Source of the DNA: Sva-07 sp031398325
Lineage (GTDB): Bacteria > Actinomycetota > Acidimicrobiia > Acidimicrobiales > Ilumatobacteraceae
DNA length: 29,304 nt
Direction: 5' to 3'
NCBI GenBank assembly: GCA_031398325.1
Contig: JANNNB010000002.1
Location: 1-29,304, forward strand
A program made the translations under genes and the position numbers. Every line of letters starts with the position of its first letter. Within the stretch, counting starts at the first letter, position 1. The notes under the pieces were generated by a model. It worked only from the letters and a program-made list of their open reading frames with translations, ran no database searches and was not told the DNA's origin. Shown here piece after piece: positions 14,144 through 22,093 of this stretch.

Positions 14144-17100
14144 ATGACGCAGGCAAGCGGACGACGAAGCGCTCGGCGAACTCGACGTTCGATCGTGTCG
14201 GTTGCCGCCTTGGCGACGGCGTTCACGGTCGCGACGACCGGTCTCGTCGGTCTGTCGTCGAATCTTGCGGGTCCGGTTGCGACTGCGGCGGCACCGACCG
14301 TCTCGACGCTCGACGGGCTCGCGTCGTCGACCGCCGCCGCGTCGTGCTGGGAGATCAAGCAACTCCACCCCGCCAGCCCCGACGGCTCCTACTGGCTCCG
14401 AACTGCCACGCTGCAGCGGCCGGAACAGTTCTACTGCGACATGACGACCGACGGCGGTGGCTGGGTCCTGATCGGCCGGGGCCGCGAGGGCTGGACATTT
14501 CGCGATTACGGCCAGCAGACCGCCGAGGCGGTCCGCAACGTCGTCAACGGCCCGGCGGCGTTCGAGCCGGCGGCATTGTCGGCCGACCTGGTCGACGGGC
14601 TGCTCGACGGGGGTGCGGTCAAGGACCTCACCGATGGTGTCCGCCTGGTCCGCGCGAGGGACGCGACCGGCACGACATGGCAGGACGTTCGCTGGAACTT
14701 CGCAGACCTCGGGTCGTGGTCGTGGGCGATCGGCGGTGGGCACCGGTTGAGCACGTTCTCGATCGACGGCGTCAGGGGGTCGGGTTCGAACACCAAGGAC
14801 TCACGAGTGTCGATGTCGAACGAGGTCGGAGCGGGCAACCGCAACGGCAAGAACGAGTTCGTCTGGTTCACGTATCCGTGGAGCGGTCACGACAGGAACG
14901 CGGGCTTCTCCTACGGCGGCGGAATCAGTGGATCCAACGACTCGTCGTCGTATCTCTACGAGTTCGCGACCGAGAACCAGGCGATCCCGTTCACCCAGAT
15001 GTACGTGCGTCCGCGCATCACGACCCCAGTTCTCGAGCCGATTCCCGACTCCGGCATTGCGGAATCGGCCATTCGGCCCCAGCTCAGCGATCGGCCGGCG
15101 GAGCTCGCCGGCGGCGTCTGGGGTGTCCTGAAGACGGGCGACACCGAACCGCAACTCGACGTACCGGTCCTGGCGATCACGACGATCGGCGACCGTGTGT
15201 ACATCGGCGGAAAGTTCTCCCAGGTCCGGAACACCGCCAACGGTCAACTCGTCAACCGCCCGTACCTGGCGGCATTCGATCGGCGCACCGGTGCGTGGAT
15301 CCCGTCGTTCGATCCGCAGCTCGACGGCACGGTCTGGGATCTCGAATCTGCGGGTGGTCGCCTGATCGTGGCCGGCCAGTTCACGAGCATCGACGGCGTC
15401 GCGGGAACCTCCGCGCTGGCCGCCGTCGACCCGATCACCGGCGACGTCGACCCCACGTGGCGCGCCTCCATGACCGTCGGCGGCACGACAGCTCGGCCGA
15501 TGGCTCGAGCGCTCGACGTCCAGGGTGAGTGGATCTACGTGGGTGGCAACTTCACATCGATCGCAGGGTCGACGGTGACCCGCAGCGTCGGCCGGCTCGC
15601 TCGAGTCTCGGTGACCACCGGCAACGCCGACGCACGGTTTCGGCCGAACGTGGGCGGCGTTCCCTACGACGTCGACGCCGCCGATGACGGTCGGGCCTAT
15701 GTCGTGGGCAACATCACATCGATGAACGGTGAGCCACGCCAGGGCATGGCCATCGTCGACGCCGTCACGGGTGTGCTCATCCCAGGAATGGGCGTCACCC
15801 AGTTCACTGCATCGACCAAGCAGTACCAGCAGGCCGTGGTCGCCGTCGGACCCGAAGTGTGGCAGGGCGGCTCCGAGCACAACACGCACGCCTACAGCGC
15901 TGCCGACTACTCGTTGCTCAAGCGATACGTCACCGCGGATCAGGGTGGTGACACTCAGGTCCTCACCGAAGAAGCAGGAACCGTGTACCAGGGCAGCCAC
16001 GGGAACGCGTACATCTATCACGACGCGACCACGTGGCCAGGGGTGTCGGGCTACACGCGTACCGACATCTACAACTGGATCGGCGCGTTCGACGTCTCGA
16101 CGAGGGCCTATGACGCTGCGTTCGTCCCGGGCATCCGCTCCGCCTACAGCGAAGGCGCGTGGGAGTTCCACACCGACGTCGACGGCTGCCTCTGGTTCGG
16201 CGGCGACTTCAACGGCGGACCGTTCATCGGCGGGACGCGCCAGTACCTCGAGGGCTTCTCGAAGTTCTGCCCGGAGGATTCGACCGTCCCCAGCGTTCCG
16301 CGTAACCCGACGGCGTCGGGGGTCACCGGTGGCGGTGTTCAGGTCAGGTGGGCATCGTCGACCGACAACTCCGCCGGCTTCACCGGATACGAGGTGCTTC
16401 GCAACGACCGGGTCGTGAGCGGCCTGGTGTACGGCTCCTCCTTCATCGACCCGACAGGTCAGGCCGGTGACCGGTACTTCGTCCGAGCGATCGACGCCGC
16501 CGGCAACCGGTCGGCCAGCACGGCCGTCTTCGTGGCGTCCGATGCCGCTGCCCCGACCGCGCCGACTGCTGTGACCGCCGTCGCACTGCCCGACGCCTCG
16601 ATCGACGTGAAGTGGGAGGCCTCGATCGATGATGTCGGCATCTCGACGTATCGGATCATGCGCTCCGGCGTTCTGGTGCTCGAGGTCCCGGGTGCGGCGT
16701 TGCAGGCGAATCTCGCCGGCCTCGGCCTGGGCTCGCACTCGTTCCAGGTGATCGCCGTCGACACGGCCGGCAACCTGTCGCTGCCGTCGACGACTGCGAC
16801 GGTCGACGTGACGAGTACTGACACCGTCGCCCCCACCGCACCCGGAACTCCCACCGCCAGCTTCGACCCAGCGACGAACCTCGTGACCGTCGGCTGGAGC
16901 GCGTCGACCGACGACGTCGGAGTCGCCGGCTACACCGTTCGCAACGGCACGGCCGATGTCAGCACCGTTGGCTCGACGGTCACGTCGACCCAGATCACCT
17001 TGCCGACCGGCACCTACAGCCTGACCGTGGTCGCCACCGATGGCGCCGGCAACGTGTCGGCGCCGAGCGCCGCGACGAGCGTCCAGGTCGTCATCGCCGA

Positions 17101-18103
17101 CAAGGTCAAGCCGACTACGCCGAAGTCGCCGACGGCGAAGCCGAATCCGGACGGCACGATCACTGCGAGCTGGGTGGCGTCGACCGACAACGTCGGTGTT
17201 GCCACGTATCGCGTGTATCGCAACGGCGTCGAGGTCACGTCGGTGCCCGGCGATGTCACGACGACGACCATCGTCGGTCTGGCCGCCGGATCGCACTACA
17301 TCCAGATCCAGGCCTTCGACGCGGCCGGCAACGCCTCCAATCGCACCGCGTCGGTGATGGTCACTCTGGTGACCGCGGTCGACACGAAGAATCCGACAAC
17401 GCCGAAGAATCCGGTCGCCACTGCCACCCCTGAGGGACACGTCACCGTGTCCTGGACGGCCTCGACGGACAACGTCGGCGTCGCCTCCTACACCGTGTTC
17501 CGCAACGGTGTCGTCGTCGCGAGCATTCCGGCGCCCGCCACCTCGGCGCTCCTCACGACGCTCGGAGCCGGAACGCACTACATCCAGGTGCAGGCCGTCG
17601 ACGCTGCCGGCCACATGTCGTACAAGACGGCGTCCGCCGTCGTCACGGTGGCCGCCGCGTCGACCACGACGACCGCGCCGCCCGCGGTCACGACGACCGC
17701 ACCGCCCGTGGCGACCACCACGGCGCCGCCAGTCGTCACGACGGTGCCGCCGCCCGCCACCACGGCAGTTCCGGCGACCACGGTGCTGCCCGGCACCACC
17801 GTCGTCGGCACGGCGCCGCCGGGGTCGTCCGACACGGTTCGGCCACGGACCCCGACGAACCTGGTGGTCACCACGACCGGCGACGGGTCGATCGATGTGT
17901 CATGGACGGCGTCCACCGACAACGTCGGCGTCGACAGCTATCGGGTGACCCGCAATTCCGTCGTGGTCGGCACCGTGCCCGGAACCCAGACGTCGACGAA
18001 GGTGCTCGGTCTCGGACCGGGCAGGCACTACATCCAGCTGTATGCGATCGATGCTGCCGGCAACGAATCACTGCGGACCGCCTCGGTGATCATCACCCTT
18101 TGA
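14144..18103 (+). CDS. Large secreted fibrinogen-like / beta-propeller / FN3 repeat protein
   Basis: The 1319-residue protein has an Arg-rich N terminus, a hydrophobic core (about 17-40) and an Ala-rich cleavage region near residue 50, so it is exported. A fibrinogen C-terminal-like domain follows (about 68-295): SCWEIKQLHP, then FYCDMTTDGGGWVLIGRG (96-113) and a C-terminal Gly/Asn-rich part. Residues about 340-705 contain blades of the type VYIGGKFSQV, LIVAGQFTSIDG and IYVGGNFTSIAG, each paired with an LAAVDPITG-type strand, as in delta-60/beta-propeller repeats. Six FN3-like modules follow (about 713-1175 and 1236-1319), most carrying an STDNVGV-type turn, with a Thr/Pro linker (1173-1228) before the last. 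No sorting signal or C-terminal membrane helix is seen. It may bind the polysaccharide or act as an adhesin; this is inference from domains and from the divergent polysaccharide operon. Confidence 0.9.
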   Translation: MTQASGRRSARRTRRSIVSVAALATAFTVATTGLVGLSSNLAGPVATAAAPTVSTLDGLASSTAAASCWEIKQLHPASPDGSYWLRTATLQRPEQFYCDMTTDGGGWVLIGRGREGWTFRDYGQQTAEAVRNVVNGPAAFEPAALSADLVDGLLDGGAVKDLTDGVRLVRARDATGTTWQDVRWNFADLGSWSWAIGGGHRLSTFSIDGVRGSGSNTKDSRVSMSNEVGAGNRNGKNEFVWFTYPWSGHDRNAGFSYGGGISGSNDSSSYLYEFATENQAIPFTQMYVRPRITTPVLEPIPDSGIAESAIRPQLSDRPAELAGGVWGVLKTGDTEPQLDVPVLAITTIGDRVYIGGKFSQVRNTANGQLVNRPYLAAFDRRTGAWIPSFDPQLDGTVWDLESAGGRLIVAGQFTSIDGVAGTSALAAVDPITGDVDPTWRASMTVGGTTARPMARALDVQGEWIYVGGNFTSIAGSTVTRSVGRLARVSVTTGNADARFRPNVGGVPYDVDAADDGRAYVVGNITSMNGEPRQGMAIVDAVTGVLIPGMGVTQFTASTKQYQQAVVAVGPEVWQGGSEHNTHAYSAADYSLLKRYVTADQGGDTQVLTEEAGTVYQGSHGNAYIYHDATTWPGVSGYTRTDIYNWIGAFDVSTRAYDAAFVPGIRSAYSEGAWEFHTDVDGCLWFGGDFNGGPFIGGTRQYLEGFSKFCPEDSTVPSVPRNPTASGVTGGGVQVRWASSTDNSAGFTGYEVLRNDRVVSGLVYGSSFIDPTGQAGDRYFVRAIDAAGNRSASTAVFVASDAAAPTAPTAVTAVALPDASIDVKWEASIDDVGISTYRIMRSGVLVLEVPGAALQANLAGLGLGSHSFQVIAVDTAGNLSLPSTTATVDVTSTDTVAPTAPGTPTASFDPATNLVTVGWSASTDDVGVAGYTVRNGTADVSTVGSTVTSTQITLPTGTYSLTVVATDGAGNVSAPSAATSVQVVIADKVKPTTPKSPTAKPNPDGTITASWVASTDNVGVATYRVYRNGVEVTSVPGDVTTTTIVGLAAGSHYIQIQAFDAAGNASNRTASVMVTLVTAVDTKNPTTPKNPVATATPEGHVTVSWTASTDNVGVASYTVFRNGVVVASIPAPATSALLTTLGAGTHYIQVQAVDAAGHMSYKTASAVVTVAAASTTTTAPPAVTTTAPPVATTTAPPVVTTVPPPATTAVPATTVLPGTTVVGTAPPGSSDTVRPRTPTNLVVTTTGDGSIDVSWTASTDNVGVDSYRVTRNSVVVGTVPGTQTSTKVLGLGPGRHYIQLYAIDAAGNESLRTASVIITL
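16280..18100 (+). repeat. Six FN3-like modules encoded as degenerate DNA repeats
   Basis: Modules lie at about residues 713-798, 802-892, 896-983, 988-1077, 1083-1170 and 1236-1319. They share an SW-A-STDNVGV core, an RNG turn, an HYIQ-type strand and an AIDAAGN-type ending. The later modules are the most alike, which suggests recent tandem duplication and makes this a place where copy number could vary between strains. Confidence 0.8.
17663..17825 (+). repeat. Thr/Pro-rich low-complexity linker
   Basis: Repeats of the type TTTAPPxV encode an extended, probably stiff linker between the fifth and sixth FN3-like modules. Such Thr/Pro stretches are common in secreted actinobacterial proteins and may be O-glycosylated. 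Confidence 0.75.
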
Positions 18104-18167
18104 TCCAACGCTCCGCAGGTGCTGAGCGAGCGGCCGCGCTGTCGGCCCGTTCGCTCATCGCGTTGGA
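18104..18167. terminator. Nested hairpin between convergent genes
   Basis: The outer arms TCCAACGC (18104-18111) and GCGTTGGA (18160-18167) pair perfectly. The inner arms TGAGCGAGCGG (18123-18133) and CCGTTCGCTCA (18147-18157) pair with one mismatch. The structure fills the 67-bp gap between two convergent stops and can serve both strands. No U-tract is present, as is usual in high-GC actinobacteria. Confidence 0.55.
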
Positions 18168-18170
18168 CGC

Positions 18171-18974
18171 TCAGCGGCGGAGACGGCGGCGGGGGAGCGA
18201 CCCGCACGCCTGCCGATACGCCTCGAGGTCCGAGCCGGCAGGGCCCCAGCCGGCCTCCTCCCAGTCGAACAGCACGAGGCCGCGAGGCGTTCGGCGGAGG
18301 TTCCACGGCGTGAGATCACCGTGGACCGGTACGTGATCGGCGGGGGTGTCGTCCGGGCGATCGAGGGCGCCGAGACGCTCGGCGAGATCGTGCTCGAACG
18401 TGCGCAGCGGCTCGTCGAGTGCCGCCCGCTGGGCGTCGATCGCGAGGGCAGTGGTGACGATGTAGGCCACGGACGACGCAGGAGAGTCTCCGGCCGAAGG
18501 GCGTGCTGACCAGGTGCCGTCGTCGATCACCTGCGGGGTCCGGATGCACGGGAGGGGATCGGCAGCGAGCAGCCGCAACGCCTGGGCCTCGCGTTCGATG
18601 CCCGTGTCGGGCAGGCCGAGCTTGACGACGACGAGTTCGCAGGAGCCGTTGCCGCGAATCTCGGCGAGCAGCGAAAGTCGCTGGCGGTCGGGCTGTCGAG
18701 GGAGCACCGCACCCAGCACCCGGATCCCGTCGATGCGGGCTGCGAGCGCAGCGCCGATGTCCGCGACGTCGGCGTGCGGCCACCTCCAGGCTTCCGCCGC
18801 AGGAAGGCGCGCAGTGCCTGCAGTATTGATCAGCGCAGCGCCCGCCGTGTCGATGAGTGCCCGTCGCCAGTCGGACGCCCCGGCGAGCGCCAGGACGTGT
18901 CGGCCCCTGCGCCCGGCCGACGAGGCGACGAGCGCCCGTTGCACCAGTGGCACCCGACGCATCGACGAGGTCAT
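18171..18974 (-). CDS. Aminoglycoside-phosphotransferase-fold kinase-like protein
   Basis: The 267-residue protein has the APH/choline-kinase fold signature. A candidate ATP-binding Lys118 lies in ELVVVKLG with the helix Glu at 127-129. The catalytic loop HGDLTPWNL (218-226) gives Asp220 and Asn225, and the metal-binding Asp237 lies in LFDWEEAGWGP. The substrate is unknown. The ATG at 18974 overlaps the stop of the GT4 gene in an ATGA, which sets the start firmly and indicates coupled translation; the frame's extension to 19439 is rejected. Its place after a sulfotransferase and a GT4 glycosyltransferase suggests it phosphorylates a sugar, lipid or polysaccharide intermediate rather than an antibiotic. 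The C terminus is Arg-rich. Confidence 0.82.
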   Translation of the reverse strand: MTSSMRRVPLVQRALVASSAGRRGRHVLALAGASDWRRALIDTAGAALINTAGTARLPAAEAWRWPHADVADIGAALAARIDGIRVLGAVLPRQPDRQRLSLLAEIRGNGSCELVVVKLGLPDTGIEREAQALRLLAADPLPCIRTPQVIDDGTWSARPSAGDSPASSVAYIVTTALAIDAQRAALDEPLRTFEHDLAERLGALDRPDDTPADHVPVHGDLTPWNLRRTPRGLVLFDWEEAGWGPAGSDLEAYRQACGSLPRRRLRR

Positions 18975-20137
18975 GGCGCGACTCGCCGTCCAACGTCGTG
19001 GTACAACGATTCGAGTGCCGCGAGACCGGCGGCCTCGCTGTACGAGGACTCGTACCGACTTCGCGCCGCACGTCCCTCGGCATCGATCATCGCGTCGTCG
19101 ACCAGCAGGTCGATCACGCCGCTCATGGCCGCTGGATCGCGGCTCGGGAAGATGAGCGGGTCCGGTGCCCCTGCGATGACGGCCGCTGCGGAGGCGTTCG
19201 AGGTGGCGATGGGCAGACCAGCGCTCAGCGCCTCGATCAGGACCATCCCGAACGGCTCGTACCACTCGGACGGAAAGACGAGACATCGTGCCGCGAGCAG
19301 GCGGGCGACCACGTCGTCGTGGGACTGCCAGCCCTCGAATCGAATCGATGGGGGTGCACCGATGCGTAGCTCGCCCAGCAGCGGGCCGTCGCCCACCACC
19401 ACCAGCTGGAGCGGGGTGGAGGCCGCCGATCCAGCCCACGCACGCACGAGGGTCTCGGCGCCTTTACCCGGAGCGACGCGGCCCACGAAGAGCACCTCGT
19501 CCGACCGCGATGGCGGTGTGGCGCGTGGCCCGGGGTCGTTGGTGAAGTGTGGCTTGACGACCAGTCGTTCCGCCGGAACACCGATGTCGATCAGCCGCTC
19601 ACCCATGAACGCGGACGGGGCCACGAATCGCGCGACGCCGTCGATCAGCACGCGGCGACGACGAGTGACCATCACCTCGGTGGCTTGGATCGCCGACAAT
19701 CCACGCGAGCCGCGATAGCACCCGTGCACCACACCGCTGATCGGCGATCGTCCGACGCACGCCGTGCAGACGTCGCCGTCGCGGAAGAGATCGGTGCTGA
19801 GACAGCCGAGTCGATAGTTGTGCAGCGTCATCACGACGGGAATCGACCGTGACGCGGCCACCTGCACAGGTATCGAGGAGATCGAGAACCAGGTGTTGTG
19901 GACGTGCACGACATCCGGTCGGAACGAGTCGACCATCCGTTCGAACTGTCGGCCGACCGAACGGTTGTGTGTGCTCCGCGCGAGCGCGGCGATGCTCGCC
20001 ACTGCGCTCGGCGGGTTCGGCACGATGAATTGTCCGACCTCGTGCCCGCCCGTGCGCAGCGCCGCCGCCTCGTTGGCGACGACGGTGTCCTCACCTGCCG
20101 CGAAGCGGTAGCCGGCGTGTACCTGGAGCACCTTCAT
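18971..20137 (-). CDS. GT4-family glycosyltransferase
   Basis: The 388-residue GT-B enzyme transfers a sugar from a nucleotide donor to a growing glycan on the cytoplasmic side. It starts MKVLQVHAGY, with VVHVHNTWF (77-85) and TLHNYRLGC (104-112) in the acceptor domain. Four Cys (112, 124, 127, 140) in a C-x11-C-x2-C-x12-C arrangement may bind a metal or stabilise a loop. The donor domain has VLFVGRVAPGKG, VVGDGPL and the retaining-enzyme motif EPFGMVLIE (E-x7-E). The open frame extends to 20236, but the ATG at 20137, 10 bp after the sulfotransferase stop, fits the family N terminus. Middle gene of a three-gene operon. Donor and linkage are not determined. Confidence 0.9.
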   Translation of the reverse strand: MKVLQVHAGYRFAAGEDTVVANEAAALRTGGHEVGQFIVPNPPSAVASIAALARSTHNRSVGRQFERMVDSFRPDVVHVHNTWFSISSIPVQVAASRSIPVVMTLHNYRLGCLSTDLFRDGDVCTACVGRSPISGVVHGCYRGSRGLSAIQATEVMVTRRRRVLIDGVARFVAPSAFMGERLIDIGVPAERLVVKPHFTNDPGPRATPPSRSDEVLFVGRVAPGKGAETLVRAWAGSAASTPLQLVVVGDGPLLGELRIGAPPSIRFEGWQSHDDVVARLLAARCLVFPSEWYEPFGMVLIEALSAGLPIATSNASAAAVIAGAPDPLIFPSRDPAAMSGVIDLLVDDAMIDAEGRAARSRYESSYSEAAGLAALESLYHDVGRRVAP

Positions 20138-20147
20138 CGGGTGCCCG

Positions 20148-21089
20148 TCAGCCGACGGACGGCGAATCGGTGGCGGGCGCCGAGCCATCGAACCGGGTCC
20201 ACGGAGGCCGGCGGCCGGTGATCTCGGCGATCGCATCGACGTCGGGGGCGAATCGTTCGACCAGGCGCTGTTCGACGACGGGAACGACTCGGATCGGGCG
20301 GGGCGCCGCGTTGCGGTGGGTGATCTCCGCAGAGGCGGGAACCGGGCCGAGCCCGAGCACCCCGGTGATCACGTCGAGAACCTGCTGCGGCGCGGCGTAG
20401 TACTCCTCTGCGAACACGACGTGGACACGATCGGCGCCGACGGCGTCGATCCAGCGTCGCAACGACGCGCCGTACTCGCTCTGGGATGCGTACGACTGCT
20501 GTTCGTGGGCGTTGCTCACCTGCAGCGTGCCCGCTGCGAGGCGTTCAGCGTCGTCGCCGATCCGGTCGGGCTCCGCCTCGAGAGCGTCGGCGAGCGACAT
20601 CACTTCGACGGCGTTCCTGGTCTGCTCGGCCCAGTGGGACACCGTTCGTTCGACGGGGTCGCGCAGCAGTGCGACGAAGTGAGTCGTCGGGAGTTCGCCA
20701 GCGGCTCGCTCCGCCGCCTTCGGGTGGAACATGTAGTAGGGGCTGGCCTCAGCGGCGAACGCGGCCCCGGTGCGGCGCTCCCGCAAGCGTCGCGTCGCGC
20801 CGGTCGGGAAGTGACTCCGGTACCAGCGGGGCGAACGATCGAAGTTGCTGTCGAAGTAGTGGACGCCCTTCATGTTCTCCCGGAGGGGAAGTCGCCGTGC
20901 CGACGGGACGAGAGGGCACATCGACGGATGCCGCTCGAGGTCTCGGAACAGAGATGTGGTCCCACCGCGCTTGACGCCGATGACGACGATGTCGGGTGGC
21001 GGGCGGAGATCGGCGGTCGTCATCGCCCCCGCCCGCACCGCAGCTCGTCCAACCCGGCGCGCGGTATCGACGATGTCGGCACGGTCCAT
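20148..21089 (-). CDS. PAPS-dependent sulfotransferase domain protein
   Basis: The 313-residue protein resembles the heparan/N-deacetylase-type sulfotransferase family, which moves sulfate from PAPS to a hydroxyl or amine of a glycan or lipid. The 5'-phosphosulfate loop is GVKRGGTTSLF (38-48) and the 3'-phosphate segment is LLRDPVERTVSHW (141-153). ENMKGVHYFD (71-80) and SPYYMFHP match conserved parts of this family. No signal peptide or membrane helix is seen, so it acts in the cytoplasm on a precursor. The ATG at 21089 has a TACGCT box 8 nt upstream; Met23 is a possible later start. First gene of the operon with the GT4 and kinase-like genes, so a sulfated polysaccharide or glycolipid is likely. 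Confidence 0.88.
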   Translation of the reverse strand: MDRADIVDTARRVGRAAVRAGAMTTADLRPPPDIVVIGVKRGGTTSLFRDLERHPSMCPLVPSARRLPLRENMKGVHYFDSNFDRSPRWYRSHFPTGATRRLRERRTGAAFAAEASPYYMFHPKAAERAAGELPTTHFVALLRDPVERTVSHWAEQTRNAVEVMSLADALEAEPDRIGDDAERLAAGTLQVSNAHEQQSYASQSEYGASLRRWIDAVGADRVHVVFAEEYYAAPQQVLDVITGVLGLGPVPASAEITHRNAAPRPIRVVPVVEQRLVERFAPDVDAIAEITGRRPPWTRFDGSAPATDSPSVG

Positions 21090-21097
21090 CGCGTCGA

Positions 21098-21103
21098 AGC
21101 GTA
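21098..21103 (-). promoter_or_regulatory. -10-like TACGCT box for leaderless sulfotransferase
   Basis: TANNNT hexamer 8 nt before the ATG at 21089, with no Shine-Dalgarno. It lies at the edge of a 262-bp divergent intergenic region whose middle (about 21160-21260) is clearly richer in A and T than the rest of the window. Confidence 0.45.
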
Positions 21104-21301
21104 ACCCTGGTGCCGTCGCATCGCTGCGCTCTTGACCGCTGCTTCACGACCAGCTTGCTCGGAGAAATGTCACTTTGGGTGGCCGTTCAAGGTTTGGTCA
21201 AGTTGATGCCGCCTTCCTCCGCTCTGTGACACAATCTCCAATCAAATCAACGGTTCCATGGCGTCGGCGGCGCCCCCGATCCAAGCTCTGGGCATTCATC
21301 T

Positions 21302-21318
21302 GACCACGATTAGTGGTC
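21302..21318. promoter_or_regulatory. Operator-like perfect palindrome GACCAC-N5-GTGGTC
   Basis: Perfect 6-bp arms with a GATTA spacer, 33 bp before the sugar-transferase ATG, in the divergent region shared with the sulfotransferase operon. It matches the site at 14038-14054 in 14 of 17 positions. A dimeric regulator with one site at each end of the polysaccharide block is the simplest reading. Downstream of it, GAGG at 21341-21344 is the ribosome binding site of the sugar transferase. Confidence 0.55.
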
Positions 21319-21351
21319 GGGTGGAGGTTCATCTTGACGTGAGGTAGACGA

Positions 21352-22089
21352 ATGCGAGCGGAGAGAGCGGGTTCTTACGACGCGGTGCCATCGCGTCCTG
21401 AAGTTCGGCGGTCGGGCGATCCGACGACGGCATCGGCGAGGTCTGCGCCGGTCGTCGTCCGGCTTCGCCCTGACGACGTGCGGCCGCCCGAGGGCCTGTA
21501 CATCCGGGTCGTGAAGCCGTTCCTCGACCGCACGATCGCAATCGTCGCGGCCGTTGTCGCAGCGGTCCCGATGCTCATGATCGCCGGCGTCGTCGCCGTC
21601 AGCATGGGGCGCCCCGTGCTGTTCCGGCAGCGTCGTGTGGGGCGCGACGGCGTCCCTTTCGAGGTCCTCAAGTTCCGTACCATGCGCCCCGACCGGCGAG
21701 GGCGGGAGATCAACGTCGCGGACGATCGCAGGGTCACCCACAAGTCGAGCCGCGACCCTCGGCACACGGCGGTCGGGCGGTTTCTTCGCAAGTACAGCCT
21801 CGACGAGCTCCCCCAGATCTTCAACGTGCTGCGTGGCGAGATGAGCATCGTCGGGCCTCGCCCCGAACTGCCGGCCGTCGTCGAGAGGTATCCGCAAGGG
21901 CTCGAACGACGCCACGCCGTGAAGCCCGGACTCACCGGTCTGTGGCAGGTCAGCGCCCGCGGAGACGGACCGATGCACGAGCACGGTGAATGGGACCTGG
22001 CCTACGTGGAGCGAGTTTCGCTGCGGACCGATCTGTCGATCATCGCGCGCACGCCGAAGGCGATGCTGGGCGAGAACGCCGGCACCTGA
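21352..22089 (+). CDS. Polyprenyl-phosphate sugar-1-phosphate transferase (priming enzyme)
   Basis: The 245-residue protein belongs to the bacterial sugar transferase family (WbaP/WcaJ C-terminal domain, PF02397). It moves a sugar-1-phosphate from a nucleotide sugar to undecaprenyl phosphate, the first step of repeat-unit assembly. After a polar N-terminal 50 residues there is one re-entrant hydrophobic helix (about 60-83). The family motifs follow: FRQRRVG (91-97), KFRTM (107-111), LRKYSLDELPQIFNVLRGEM (145-164) with the catalytic Asp-Glu (151-152), SIVGPRP (165-171) and KPGLTGLWQVSAR (191-203). It lacks the extra N-terminal helices of long WbaP proteins, so it is a minimal form. The ATG at 21352 has GAGG 7 nt upstream. 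Convergent with the WecG-type gene, 4 bp apart. Confidence 0.93.
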   Translation: MRAERAGSYDAVPSRPEVRRSGDPTTASARSAPVVVRLRPDDVRPPEGLYIRVVKPFLDRTIAIVAAVVAAVPMLMIAGVVAVSMGRPVLFRQRRVGRDGVPFEVLKFRTMRPDRRGREINVADDRRVTHKSSRDPRHTAVGRFLRKYSLDELPQIFNVLRGEMSIVGPRPELPAVVERYPQGLERRHAVKPGLTGLWQVSARGDGPMHEHGEWDLAYVERVSLRTDLSIIARTPKAMLGENAGT

Positions 22090-22093
22090 CGCG

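Noticed and set aside
14801..17614. Open frame of 937 codons on the minus strand opposite the secreted protein
   Set aside because: Composition (Arg, Asp, Gly, Val rich, no motifs) is that of a mirror frame, and the plus strand has a clear signal peptide and domains.
21160..21260. AT-rich stretch between the divergent sulfotransferase and priming transferase genes as a small RNA gene
   Set aside because: Only weak GTTGAT/ATCAAC complementarity is seen and no promoter-terminator pair; it is better read as promoter DNA.
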